Shown here: in pieces, positions 1-8,319 of the stretch
Position numbering within the stretch: position 1 is the stretch's first letter
Layout of the letters: each line of letters begins with the position of its first letter
Assembly: GCF_000717475.1 (NCBI RefSeq)
Contig: NZ_JPIK01000009.1
Coordinates: 15,900-79,899, forward strand
DNA: 64,000 bases
Source of the DNA: Desulfonatronum thiodismutans
GTDB lineage: Bacteria; Desulfobacterota; Desulfovibrionia; Desulfovibrionales; Desulfonatronaceae
Direction: 5' to 3'
Translations under genes and position numbers: made by a program
The notes under the pieces: model-generated
The model's database searches: none
What the model was told of the DNA's origin: nothing
What the model saw: the letters and a program-made list of their open reading frames with translations, nothing else

Positions 1-50
1 GTTTGAACTTTTTGCAGCGACGCGGCAATTGGGAGTTTTTCAACGGACTG
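1..50 (+). repeat. Partial copy A of the dispersed palindromic repeat
   Basis: The first 44 bases match the right half of the repeat seen in full at 10816-10967 and, inverted, at 32274-32421. The outer inverted end TTTTTCAAC closes at 44 and the internal motif TTGAACTTTTTGCA is present near the start. The left half lies outside the window. The copy sits directly behind the fabF stop codon (51-53), the same 3'-end position as the other two copies. Confidence 0.8.
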
Positions 51-1295
51 CTAACCGTCCCAGCGCTTGTACAGAATAGTGGCGTTGGTCCCGCCGAAGC
101 CGAAGGAATTGCAGAGTACGTACCGAATGTCGGCCTTTCTGGAACCGTCGGTAACGTAGTCCAGATCGCATTCGGGATCCGGCTCGACCATGTTGATGGT
201 CCCGGGAATCATGCCGTGATGCAGGCTCAGGACCGAAAAAACGCTCTCCACCCCGCCGGCCGCGCCGAGGAGGTGTCCGATCATGGATTTGTTGCCGGTG
301 ATGGCTATGGAGGCGGCATGCTTGCCGAAAACTTTCTTGATGGCCCGGGTCTCCGTGATGTCGTTGAGCTTGGTGGAGGTGCCGTGGGCGTTGATGTGGT
401 CCACTTCTTCCGGAGCGATACCGGCTTCGTCCAGGGCGGCCCGCATGGCCAGGGACATGCCCGCGCCGTCCTCGTCAGGGGCGGTGATATGAAAGGCGTC
501 GCCCGAAGCGCCGTAGCCCACCACCTCGGCCAGGATATTCGCCCCTCGGGCTTGGGCGTGTTCCAGGGTCTCCAGGAGCAGCAAGCCGCAGCCCTCGCCC
601 ATGACGAATCCGTCACGACTGTTCTCAAAAGGCCTCGAGGCCAGTTGCGGTTCGTCGTTGCGGGTGGACAGAGCCTTGAGGGCATTGAAACCGGCCATGG
701 CCAAGGGCGTCAGACTGGCTTCGGTTCCCCCGCAGATCGCCGTATCCGCCCGGCCCAGCAACAGTTCGGAAAAGGCCGTGCCGATAGAATGCAGCCCCGA
801 GGCGCAGGCTGAAGTGGTGACCAGATTGTTGCCTTTGGCTCCGGTAAAGATGGACACCTGACCGGCAGCCATGTTGGCGATCAGGGACGGTATGAAAAAC
901 GGAGAAATTTTTCGCGGCCCGCTTTTAAGCATGGTGGTCTGGGAACGCTCCAGAGCGTCCAGCCCACCGATGCCGCATCCGATGATCGCGGCGGTGCGAT
1001 GCGCTCGCTCAGCGGGGATCGTCCAATCGGCGTCCTCCAGGAGCATCTTGGCGGCGGCCACGGCAAACTGCGCGAACAGTTCCATCCGTCGGGTCTGTTT
1101 GGCCGGCATGAATTTCTCCGGATCAAATCCCTTGACCTCTCCAGCTATCTTGGATGCGTGATCCTTGGCGTCGAAGCGGGTCAACGGGGCGATGCCCGAC
1201 TCCCCCTTGATCAACCGTTCCCAACTGGTCCGTGCGTCCACGCCTAAAGGCGTGACCGCCGAAATACCGGTAACGACTACTCTCTTTCTGGACAT
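51..1295 (-). CDS. fabF: 3-oxoacyl-ACP synthase II (FabF)
   Basis: This 414-residue protein has the full length of FabF (KAS II), the condensing enzyme that elongates acyl-ACP with malonyl-ACP in type II fatty-acid synthesis. It starts with the family signature RVVVTGISAVTPLG. The nucleophile Cys lies in TSACASG, and the two catalytic His lie in NAHGTSTKLND and the GNKSMIGHLLGAAG segment. The C-terminal NSFGFGGTNA motif is intact. A Shine-Dalgarno-like AAGGTGGA precedes the ATG. It is the last gene of the minus-strand lipid operon, 112 bases behind acpP, and a dispersed repeat follows its stop. Function is secure from the motifs. Confidence 0.97.
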   Translation of the reverse strand: MSRKRVVVTGISAVTPLGVDARTSWERLIKGESGIAPLTRFDAKDHASKIAGEVKGFDPEKFMPAKQTRRMELFAQFAVAAAKMLLEDADWTIPAERAHRTAAIIGCGIGGLDALERSQTTMLKSGPRKISPFFIPSLIANMAAGQVSIFTGAKGNNLVTTSACASGLHSIGTAFSELLLGRADTAICGGTEASLTPLAMAGFNALKALSTRNDEPQLASRPFENSRDGFVMGEGCGLLLLETLEHAQARGANILAEVVGYGASGDAFHITAPDEDGAGMSLAMRAALDEAGIAPEEVDHINAHGTSTKLNDITETRAIKKVFGKHAASIAITGNKSMIGHLLGAAGGVESVFSVLSLHHGMIPGTINMVEPDPECDLDYVTDGSRKADIRYVLCNSFGFGGTNATILYKRWDG

Positions 1296-1407
1296 GCTTC
1301 CACCTTGACTTGTCCGGCTGACGGGAAAAAAACGAGCGCCCCGTGATCGTGCCGAAGCGGATCACAAGACGCCCGAAACACCTAGCAGGCTGCCTCGGAG
1401 AACCGGA

Positions 1408-1641
1408 TCAGGCGACCTTGGACTGAATATAGGCCAACGCGTCCTTGACCTTGGTCATTTTCTGAGCGTCTTCATCATCGATTTCAACGCCGAACTCCTC
1501 TTCCATGGCCATGATCAATTCAGTCAGATCCAAGGAGTCGGCACCCAGGTCGTCGACAAAGGCCGCGTCCGGAGTGACTTGGTCGGCGGCAACACCGAGC
1601 TGATCGACGATAATTTTTTTGACCTTTTCTTCCATTGACAT
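1408..1641 (-). CDS. acpP: Acyl carrier protein
   Basis: This 77-residue acidic protein carries growing acyl chains on a 4'-phosphopantetheine arm. The attachment Ser is in the [19 protein letters not shown] segment, the ACP hallmark. The start at 1641 (MSMEEKVK) is chosen because a strong GGAGGAG lies just upstream in the minus-strand reading; an earlier in-frame start would add 18 unrelated residues. It lies between fabG and fabF, as in many bacterial fab operons. Confidence 0.96.
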   Translation of the reverse strand: MSMEEKVKKIIVDQLGVAADQVTPDAAFVDDLGADSLDLTELIMAMEEEFGVEIDDEDAQKMTKVKDALAYIQSKVA

Positions 1642-1732
1642 GATTGTTCTCCTCCCAGCTGAAAAAAGTAAGTGGTTTGTTTGCTTCTTCCGCAACGTAC
1701 CGCGGAATACGGTCCATGACGAACGTCGTCCT

Positions 1733-2476
1733 CTACATGTACATGCCGCCCGTCACGCCGATCACCTGTCCGGTGATGTACCCGGCGCTCTCGGATGCCA
1801 AAAACGCGACGGTGTCGGCGATTTCCTCGACTTGGCCGAAGCGGCGCATGGGGATCCGTTCCATGTAGACGTTTTGTATCTCTTCGGACAGGCCCGAGGT
1901 CATGTCCGTGTCGATGAATCCGGGAGCAACGGCGTTGACCGTGATCCCTCGCGAGGCCAACTCCTGAGCCGCGGACTTGGTCAGTCCGATCAGCCCGGCC
2001 TTAGACGCCGCGTAGTTGGCCTGCCCGGCGTTGCCCATCTGACCGACCACCGAAGAGATGTTGATGATCCGCCCATAACGCTGACGAATCATAAGCTTGG
2101 CCGCCTCCTGGAGGCAGATGAAACTTCCTGTCAGGTTGACGCGCAGAACAGCTTCCCAGTCCGCCGGTTTCATCCGGATGATCAGGTTGTCCTTGGTCAT
2201 CCCGGCGTTGTTCACCAGTACTTCCAGGCGAACCTTGTCCTTGACGTGGTCCTGAAAAAAAGCGGAAACCGCCTGGGCGTCCCCCACGTCCAACCGAAAC
2301 GCCTCGGCCTTGCCGCCGTGGGATTCGATGGCCGCCTGGACGGCCTCGGCCAATTCCGGCTTGCTGACATAGGTCAGGTAGACCTGATAGCCGTCCTGGG
2401 CCAGCCGCAGTGCCGCGGCCCGGCCAATCCCCCTGGAGGCCCCGGTGACCAGGGCGGTCTTGATCAATTCGCTCAT
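1733..2476 (-). CDS. fabG: 3-oxoacyl-ACP reductase (FabG)
   Basis: This 247-residue short-chain dehydrogenase reduces 3-oxoacyl-ACP with NADPH. The Rossmann nucleotide-binding motif TGASRGIG is at residues 11-18. The central NNAG motif and the catalytic Ser and YxxxK (NISSVVG followed by YAASKAG) are intact. The C-terminus ends in the usual GGMYM. It lies between fabH and acpP. The fabD gene that often precedes fabG is absent. The genomic context makes FabG much more likely than another SDR. Confidence 0.96.
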   Translation of the reverse strand: MSELIKTALVTGASRGIGRAAALRLAQDGYQVYLTYVSKPELAEAVQAAIESHGGKAEAFRLDVGDAQAVSAFFQDHVKDKVRLEVLVNNAGMTKDNLIIRMKPADWEAVLRVNLTGSFICLQEAAKLMIRQRYGRIINISSVVGQMGNAGQANYAASKAGLIGLTKSAAQELASRGITVNAVAPGFIDTDMTSGLSEEIQNVYMERIPMRRFGQVEEIADTVAFLASESAGYITGQVIGVTGGMYM

Positions 2477-2506
2477 GTCGTCAGTCCCGTCGTCTTGATA
2501 ATCGAA

Positions 2507-3490
2507 TCAGTATTGCAACAACGCCGCGGCCCAGTTCAGTCCGCCGCCGAAGGCCGTCAACATAACTTTGCTTCCCGGGGGAATCAATGCCTTTTCCCGG
2601 GCTTCGGCCAGGGCGAGGGGAATGGAGGCCGCGGAGGTGTTGCCGTATTTTTCGATGTTCACGAACACCTTGTCCATGGGAAGGTCCAGTCGACCGGCCA
2701 GGGATTCGATGATCCGGATGTTGGCTTGGTGCGGAACGACCAGATCAATGTCCGAAGAGGTCAACCCGTTCTTTTCCAGTATCCGTTGACAGATGGCAGC
2801 CATGGAACGCACGGCGTGCTTGAAGATCTCCCGGCCTTGCATCTGAACAAAAAAATCCTCGGCCACGGCCTGGCCGAGCTTCATCGGGGTTGCCGATCCG
2901 CCACCGCGAACCACTAGCAAATCACTGAGCGACCCATCGCCGTCCAGAAGCACGTCCATCACCTCCGCACTGCCATGGGACGGCTTGCCCGTGACCACCA
3001 CGGCCCCGGCTCCATCACCGAAAAGGACGCAGGTTCCGCGATCCTCCCAGTTCAGTCGGGAAGAAACCACTTCGCTGCCGACCACGAGGACCACGGCTTC
3101 GGGATGCAGAGCGACAAAGGCTCGCGCGGTTTCCAAGGCGAACAGAAAACCGGTGCAGGCCGCGGATACGTCCATGGCCATACCCCGGGGAATGCCCAGC
3201 TTTTCACGTAGAATGTACGCCGTGGAGGGAATGTAGGCGTCTGGAGAAAAGGTGGCCACCAGGACGTGGGTCACGTCAGTCGCGGCAACTTTGGCGTCCT
3301 CCAGCGCTCGTTTAGCGGCTTCGACGCCCAGCATGGAACAGGATTGTCCGGGCTCAGCAATGCGCCGCTCCCTGATTCCCGTCCGGCTGACGATCCATTC
3401 ATCGTTGGTGTCCACCAACCGTTGCAGGTCGATGTTGGTCACCACCTGCTCAGGAACAAAGGCTCCGGTTCCGATAATATGTGCCGACAT
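2507..3490 (-). CDS. fabH: 3-oxoacyl-ACP synthase III (FabH)
   Basis: FabH starts fatty-acid synthesis by condensing acetyl-CoA with malonyl-ACP. The 327-residue form starting at MSAHIIGTG (3490) matches the family; a longer in-frame extension to 3628 would add 46 low-quality residues. The catalytic triad is visible: Cys in AACTGFLFA, His in VPHQANIRI and Asn in YGNTSAAS. No strong ribosome-binding site precedes 3490. The gene follows plsX after a 100-base gap and precedes fabG. Confidence 0.95.
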   Translation of the reverse strand: MSAHIIGTGAFVPEQVVTNIDLQRLVDTNDEWIVSRTGIRERRIAEPGQSCSMLGVEAAKRALEDAKVAATDVTHVLVATFSPDAYIPSTAYILREKLGIPRGMAMDVSAACTGFLFALETARAFVALHPEAVVLVVGSEVVSSRLNWEDRGTCVLFGDGAGAVVVTGKPSHGSAEVMDVLLDGDGSLSDLLVVRGGGSATPMKLGQAVAEDFFVQMQGREIFKHAVRSMAAICQRILEKNGLTSSDIDLVVPHQANIRIIESLAGRLDLPMDKVFVNIEKYGNTSAASIPLALAEAREKALIPPGSKVMLTAFGGGLNWAAALLQY

Positions 3491-3590
3491 AGTCACGACC
3501 GCGCGCTGATACGTGAAAAAAGTGAAAGAAAAGAAGACACGAGGAGAGTGACAGCAGGCTGAAGCTTTTCGAAAGGATATACAGAGGGCA

Positions 3591-4763
3591 TCAATTGACC
3601 ACGCCGGGAGCTTCTTGCCCGAACTCACGTTCCGAGCCTTGACGCACAGGTAAACCCTTGGCCGACGGCTGTTCCGAGGCCTGATCGGCGACCCGACTCA
3701 AAAGGCCTTTCCCGTTGCTCGATGAGGCTGAACCAGCCCGGCTGAAATGGACCAGATCCCGATTCACGGCAAGCTCTTGCGACAAATGGTCGTTGGAACG
3801 ATTCCGCACAAAGGTCGCGGCCATGTGTATCGCGCTGGCCAGGGCCTTGGCGTTGGAGGCGCCGTGACAGACGATACCTATACCCTTCAGACCCAGCAGA
3901 GGCGCACCACCGTACTCGGCGTAGTCGATGCGCCGGGAAAAACGCCGCAAGGCACCCTTGGCGAACAGGCACCCGCATTTGGACCAAAAACCGGCCAAGA
4001 GTTCCCGCTTCAGCAACCGGCCCAAAGAAACGGCCAAGCCTTCACTCAATTTTAGAACCACGTTGCCCACGAACCCGTCGCAGACCACCACGTCCACGTC
4101 TCCGGTGAACACGTCCCGGCCTTCGACGTTCCCCTTGAAGTTCAGGGAGGATTTGCGCAACAGATCAAAAGCCAGCTTGACCTGGGAATTGCCCTTGCCC
4201 TCTTCCTCGCCGATGCTCATCAACCCGACCCGGGGCTTGGGGACTCCCAGCACGGACCTGGCCAGAACATCGGCCATCAAGGCGAACTGCAAGAGGTTGT
4301 GCGGCTTGCAGTCCACGTTGGCGCCCACGTCGATGAGCACCATGGGCTTTTTTTCCGTAGGCAGGATTCCGGCCAGGGCTGGACGATCAATGCCGTCGAT
4401 TCTGCCCAGAATGAACATGCCGCAAGCCAGGGTCGCCCCGGAATTGCCCGCGCTGACCACCCCGTCGGCCCGCCCTTCCTTGACCAGTCGGAAGGCCACC
4501 TGCACCGAGCTGTCCTTCTTCCGACGCAGGGCGTCCGAAGGCTTGTCCTGCATCTCAATGACCTGCTCGGCGTGCACCACTTCCACGTCGGCATCCGTCG
4601 CCTTCGCGGCGGCGAGTTCCGCGCGAATTTCCGGCTCGCGCCCCACCAGGATCACCCTGATGTCTTGCGTGGCCAACGCGTCCAGCGCGCCGCGGATCAC
4701 GACCGAGGGACCGAAATCGCCCCCCATGGCATCCACGGCGATGCAGGGTTTATTTCCCGGCAT
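3591..4763 (-). CDS. plsX: Phosphate acyltransferase PlsX
   Basis: PlsX converts acyl-ACP to acyl-phosphate, the acyl donor for PlsY in phospholipid synthesis. The 390-residue protein has the N-terminal IAVDAMGGDFGP motif, the SAGNSGA segment and the family's C-terminal LLGLKGIGIVCHGAS region. Its tail of about 50 residues, rich in Ser and Gly, is longer than usual and looks disordered. Its start overlaps the 3' end of rpmF by 14 bases, which suggests translational coupling. The link between ribosome and lipid genes here is conserved in many bacteria. Confidence 0.96.
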   Translation of the reverse strand: MPGNKPCIAVDAMGGDFGPSVVIRGALDALATQDIRVILVGREPEIRAELAAAKATDADVEVVHAEQVIEMQDKPSDALRRKKDSSVQVAFRLVKEGRADGVVSAGNSGATLACGMFILGRIDGIDRPALAGILPTEKKPMVLIDVGANVDCKPHNLLQFALMADVLARSVLGVPKPRVGLMSIGEEEGKGNSQVKLAFDLLRKSSLNFKGNVEGRDVFTGDVDVVVCDGFVGNVVLKLSEGLAVSLGRLLKRELLAGFWSKCGCLFAKGALRRFSRRIDYAEYGGAPLLGLKGIGIVCHGASNAKALASAIHMAATFVRNRSNDHLSQELAVNRDLVHFSRAGSASSSNGKGLLSRVADQASEQPSAKGLPVRQGSEREFGQEAPGVVN

Positions 4764-4941
4764 CCGGCTCCTGGACGGCGATACGTTTCACACCCTTGTA
4801 AGTTCCGCAAGCGGAACAGATCCGGTGGGACCGCGTCAATTCGCCGCACTCGCAGTAAATGGGGTTAGGGATGGCGACGGCGTCGTGGGACCGACGCATG
4901 CCTCGCTTGGAACGAGAAGTTTTCTTCTTGGGAAGTGCCAT
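4750..4941 (-). CDS. rpmF: 50S ribosomal protein L32
   Basis: This 63-residue basic protein starts MALPKKKTSRSKRGMRRSH, the L32 hallmark. It has a four-cysteine zinc ribbon (YCECGEL and ICSACGTYKG, giving two CxxC-like pairs). It lies in the usual place between yceD and plsX, and its 3' end overlaps plsX by 14 bases. Confidence 0.98.
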   Translation of the reverse strand: MALPKKKTSRSKRGMRRSHDAVAIPNPIYCECGELTRSHRICSACGTYKGVKRIAVQEPDAGK

Positions 4942-4956
4942 GGATGGTATCCTTAA

Positions 4957-4990
4957 ATGAATTAGGGGGTTATAGTTTATGAATTAGGGG
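4957..4990. repeat. Short direct repeat between yceD and rpmF
   Basis: The 12-base unit ATGAATTAGGGG occurs twice, at 4957-4968 and 4979-4990, filling the short gap between the rpmF start and the yceD stop. It could be a remnant of a small duplication or affect translation of rpmF. No function can be assigned. Confidence 0.5.
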
Positions 4991-4991
4991 T

Positions 4992-5534
4992 TTAGGAAAG
5001 TTTCATGGAGCGAAAGGCGGCCAAGCGTGGGTCGCTCCCGGAGGCGGCGCACCGACATTCGTCGAGGTTCTTGTTCGCCCCGCATCCGGCGCAGATCCCG
5101 CGACACAAAACCTTACACAACGGCTTCTCCGGCAGGGCCAACTGGAACTGTTCCCAAAGGAACCCGGCCACGTCCAGGTAGTGCAGGCCATCTTTGACCA
5201 CCACCCACCATACATCGGCAGGCCCATCGCTTGAGGCATCGTCCTGGGAGTCGCCGCCGGGATAAGCCTCGAACTCGTGAAACTCGGCCGTCACGGGATA
5301 GGTGAATTCCTCAACGCATCGATCACAAGACAGAACCAGTGAACCGCGCAGCGTTCCCTCCACCGTGCAGCCGTCCGCGTGCGGGACGACGTGGATCACC
5401 GCTGAAAACGGTTCGGAAATCCGATACGGCAGATGAAACTCCGCGATGGGGTCGGCCCAAATACGCTGTTCATCAAAAGAAAACTCCCGGCCGTCGACCG
5501 GGAGATTTGTGGTCTCGACAAGCAGTTCAATCAT
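4992..5534 (-). CDS. YceD/DUF177 family protein
   Basis: This 180-residue protein belongs to the YceD (DUF177) family, whose genes sit beside rpmF in most bacteria and are linked to 23S rRNA metabolism. The start at 5534 (MIELLVETTNLP) has GGGAGAGAG just upstream; the in-frame GTG start at 5744 would add 70 implausible residues. It has a central CDRCVEEF motif and a Cys-rich C-terminus (LCRGICAGCGANKNLDECRC), suggesting a metal-binding site as in many YceD proteins. It is the promoter-proximal gene of the lipid operon. Its biochemical role is not established. Confidence 0.85.
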   Translation of the reverse strand: MIELLVETTNLPVDGREFSFDEQRIWADPIAEFHLPYRISEPFSAVIHVVPHADGCTVEGTLRGSLVLSCDRCVEEFTYPVTAEFHEFEAYPGGDSQDDASSDGPADVWWVVVKDGLHYLDVAGFLWEQFQLALPEKPLCKVLCRGICAGCGANKNLDECRCAASGSDPRLAAFRSMKLS

Positions 5535-5820
5535 CTCTCTCTCCCAAAAGGGACCTCGTATCTCTTCCCTGGTCCGTATGTCAAGAAATCTCTTGCCAAA
5601 GAAACCAAGTCCGGCTAATACGGTCGATTCCGTTTTTGCGAATGCGCGATGTCCGCGGCTTGCTCCACTCCGCCCCCAAGTAATCTGAGAAGATATTCCG
5701 GGGCGGCAGGCGGGACGCGGCAGCCCACGCTTCTTCTGATTCACCGTCCATCATGCGCTTCAGCTCCACCCCAAGGCACATGGAGACGAGCACATGTCAA
5801 CCTTTTTGAGGAGTACGAAC

Positions 5821-6036
5821 ATGTCCCAAGTATGCGACATCTGCGGGAAACGCCCCCACACCGGAAACAGTGTCAGCCACGCCAACAACAAAACCAAAAG
5901 GCGTTTCATGCCCAACCTGCAGCAGGTCCGGGCGCAAATGCCTAGCGGCGAAACCCGGCGCCTGAAGGTTTGCACCCGCTGCATCCGCTCGGATGCCGTG
6001 GTTAAGCCCGTTGCGCGGCAAGCAGCCGAAGCCTAG
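5821..6036 (+). CDS. rpmB: 50S ribosomal protein L28
   Basis: This 71-residue protein starts [20 protein letters not shown], the L28 signature, followed by the basic [16 protein letters not shown] stretch. CDIC and the later CTRC form a probable zinc site. The start at 5821 has GAGGAG upstream; a start 27 bases earlier is less likely. The gene is divergent from the lipid operon and ends in a strong hairpin terminator. Confidence 0.97.
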   Translation: MSQVCDICGKRPHTGNSVSHANNKTKRRFMPNLQQVRAQMPSGETRRLKVCTRCIRSDAVVKPVARQAAEA

Positions 6037-6064
6037 TTTTATCGATGAATACCGTGCTGAAAAA

Positions 6065-6090
6065 GGGCGACCCGCAGGTCGCCCTTTTTT
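6065..6090 (+). terminator. Intrinsic terminator after rpmB
   Basis: A perfect 8-base-pair stem (GGGCGACC and GGTCGCCC) with a CGCA loop is followed by six T. An A-run precedes the stem, so it may also terminate the converging gltX transcript. Confidence 0.9.
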
Positions 6091-6129
6091 GTCGCGTGTC
6101 ATTTTTTCAAGGCCACGTCTCCGGCCTGA

Positions 6130-7554
6130 TTATGAAACAGCTCCCTCTCGCTCCGCCCTGGCCAGTCTCCGAAGCACGCGGTCCTTCCCCAGGACTTCCA
6201 TAATTTCATAAATCCCCGGACTTTTCGTCTTTCCGGTCAACGCCACCCGCAAGGGCTGAGCCAGCACCTTGAACGCCACACCCCGGTCTTCAAGATATTT
6301 GTGGAACAGCGCCTCCAACTCCTGCTGCCCAAAGCTCGACGTCCCGGATAAAAGGTCACGCAATCGACCGAAATGCTCCCTGGCCTCGGGCGTCAAAAAC
6401 TTGCTCACAGCGGCCTGATCCATGGGCAAGGCCTCGTCCTCCACCACGAAAAATTCCGCCATCTCCGCCATTTCGACCATAGTCCCGGCCCGAGGCCGCA
6501 GCAAAGGAACAATGGTTCGCAAATAGGCCTCGTCCCACCTGTCCGGCCCGTCCGGCCCGTCCAGTCCGCGCCGCGCCAGATGGTCGGCCAAAAGAGCCGC
6601 CACCCGGTCCTCAGGCTCGCTTTTAATGTAGTGGTTGTTCAGCCAGAGCAGTTTGCTCTGATCAAAAACACAGGCCGCGGAGCCCAGGTGATCCAGGCTG
6701 AACTTCTCCAGCAACTCTTCCAGGCTGAAAATTTCCTGATCCCCGTGGGACCAGCCCAGCCGAACCAGGTAGTTGACCATGGCCTCGGGCAGATAGCCCA
6801 TGTCCCGGTAGACCGTCACCGACGTGGCTCCGTGGCGCTTGCTCAATTTTTTCTTGTCCGGCCCCAGGATCATGGGCACGTGGGCGAACAGCGGCAAGTC
6901 GCGTCCCAGGGCCTCGTACAGGAGGACCTGCTTGGGCGTATTGCTTAAGTGATCGTCGCCGCGGATGATATGGGTCATGCCCATGGTCACGTCGTCCACC
7001 ACCACGGCCAAGTTGTAGGTCGGCATGCCGTCCACCCGACGCAGGATCATGTCGTCCAACTGGGTGTTGGGCACCGCCACCGGCCCCTTGACCAAGTCCC
7101 GGAATTGAGTTTCCCCGTCCACGGGGGTCTTGAACCGGACCACCCGCCCCGGCCCGGCCTCCAACCCCTTGTCGCGGCACCGACCGTCGTATTTGGGTAC
7201 GGCTCCAACGGCCCGGGCCGCGACGCGCATGGCCTCCACCTCTTCCGGAGTGCAGGAACAAAAATAAGCGTGTCCGGCCTCCAGCAACTGATCAATATGC
7301 TGATTGTACAAATCCACCCGTTGGCTCTGAAAGTACGGCCCTTCATCCCAATCCAGCCCCAGCCAGCGCATCCCGTCCAGAATGCCTTGAGTCATCTCCT
7401 CGGTGGACCTGGCCACGTCCGTGTCTTCGATACGCAAAATGAACTTCCCGCCGTTCTTGCGCGCCCAAAGCCAATTGAACAAAGCCGTTCGCGCCCCGCC
7501 CACATGGAGATGCCCGGTGGGACTGGGCGGAAATCGCGTAATAACCTGGGTCAT
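6130..7554 (-). CDS. gltX: Glutamyl-tRNA synthetase
   Basis: This class I aminoacyl-tRNA synthetase (474 residues) charges tRNA-Glu. It has the HIGH-type motif in PPSPTGHLHVGGARTALFN near residue 10 and the KMSKS-type motif KKLSKRHG near residue 240. The start at 7554 (MTQVITRF) is preceded by AAGGAGC; an in-frame ATG 18 bases upstream is less well placed. A CSCTPEE segment may be part of the zinc-binding region of bacterial GluRS. The gene lies behind the NifU-like gene on the same strand. Confidence 0.97.
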   Translation of the reverse strand: MTQVITRFPPSPTGHLHVGGARTALFNWLWARKNGGKFILRIEDTDVARSTEEMTQGILDGMRWLGLDWDEGPYFQSQRVDLYNQHIDQLLEAGHAYFCSCTPEEVEAMRVAARAVGAVPKYDGRCRDKGLEAGPGRVVRFKTPVDGETQFRDLVKGPVAVPNTQLDDMILRRVDGMPTYNLAVVVDDVTMGMTHIIRGDDHLSNTPKQVLLYEALGRDLPLFAHVPMILGPDKKKLSKRHGATSVTVYRDMGYLPEAMVNYLVRLGWSHGDQEIFSLEELLEKFSLDHLGSAACVFDQSKLLWLNNHYIKSEPEDRVAALLADHLARRGLDGPDGPDRWDEAYLRTIVPLLRPRAGTMVEMAEMAEFFVVEDEALPMDQAAVSKFLTPEAREHFGRLRDLLSGTSSFGQQELEALFHKYLEDRGVAFKVLAQPLRVALTGKTKSPGIYEIMEVLGKDRVLRRLARAEREGAVS

Positions 7555-7625
7555 TGCCTGCTCCTTATGCAAGTAAGTGCGGGTCGAAGCCCGCCGAAAA
7601 TCTGTTATTTTATTCCGATAGCCCG

Positions 7626-7850
7626 TTAAGCCGCCTGAACCGACCGGATCTCGGGCAGTTCCTTCAAGATGGTCTTTTCCACGGCGTTTTTAAGAGTTAC
7701 TTGCGACATGGGGCATTCTTTGCAGGCCCCCGTCAAACGCACAGTGACCACAGCGTCCGCCGAGACGTCCACCAGTTCCACATCCCCGCCGTCTCGTTGC
7801 AAATGCGGTCTGATCGTCTCCAGCACCGCCAGGACCTTTTCTCGCATCAT
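7626..7850 (-). CDS. NifU C-terminal domain (Nfu-type) Fe-S carrier
   Basis: This 74-residue protein is a stand-alone Nfu domain. Such proteins hold and transfer an Fe-S cluster on a CxxC motif, here GACKECPMS near residue 40. The N-terminal HLQRDGGDVEL is typical of the fold. The start at 7850 has AAAGGAGAAC directly upstream; a second ATG follows immediately. It is divergent from arsR-hgcAB across a 190-base region. A role in supplying clusters to HgcB would be speculation. Confidence 0.9.
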   Translation of the reverse strand: MMREKVLAVLETIRPHLQRDGGDVELVDVSADAVVTVRLTGACKECPMSQVTLKNAVEKTILKELPEIRSVQAA

Positions 7851-7985
7851 GTTCTCCTTTTCTCCCCCCAAGGGCGGGCAAGCCGCCAACAAACCAATAA
7901 ATATAACGGGTGAACCCCAACCCGTCAAACCTGCAAGGGAAAACGATTCTCGAAGCTATGCAACGGATCACTTCGCGATGATGAA

Positions 7986-8020
7986 TTGACGTTCCCCCGT
8001 CCTATCGTATATTAACGATA
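7986..8020 (+). promoter_or_regulatory. Predicted promoter with overlapping operator for arsR-hgcAB
   Basis: A sigma70-like pair TTGACG (7986-7991) and TATATT (8008-8013) is spaced 16 bases. The -10 box is enclosed by an inverted repeat, TATCGT (8003-8008) and ACGATA (8015-8020) with six bases between. This is the placement expected of an ArsR/SmtB repressor site that blocks its own promoter. A GGGAG ribosome-binding site follows at 8031. Confidence 0.6.
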
Positions 8021-8040
8021 AAACGATTCGGGGAGTCCCC

Positions 8041-8319
8041 ATGACCGATGTTCAGATCATTGCCCAATGTTGCAAGGCCCTGGGCCACCCGGCCCGGGTG
8101 ACCATCCTGCGCCACCTGTTGCAAGCAGACCGATGCGTTTGCGGCGAACTCGTGAACATCCTGCCCTTGGCTCAATCCACGGTCAGCCAGCACCTGAAGC
8201 TGCTCAAGGACGCCGGGTTGATCCAGGGTGAAATCGACGGACCACGTATCTGTTACTGCGTGGACAAATCACGCCTGACGCTGTTCAAGAACCTCATCGC
8301 CAAGCTGGAAGCCTCATGA
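8041..8319 (+). CDS. ArsR/SmtB-family transcriptional regulator
   Basis: This 92-residue winged-helix repressor is the first gene of the hgcAB locus. The DNA-recognition segment AQSTVSQHLKLLKDAGLI is typical of the family. Six Cys occur as Cys10-Cys11, Cys32-Val-Cys34 in the position of the classic ArsR metal site, and Cys71-Tyr-Cys73, so it could sense thiophilic metals or metalloids. Its stop codon overlaps the hgcA ATG (ATGA, 8316-8319), implying co-translation. ArsR-like regulators have been reported beside hgcAB in sulfate reducers. The inducer, arsenic, mercury or another, cannot be read from sequence. Confidence 0.92.
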   Translation: MTDVQIIAQCCKALGHPARVTILRHLLQADRCVCGELVNILPLAQSTVSQHLKLLKDAGLIQGEIDGPRICYCVDKSRLTLFKNLIAKLEAS

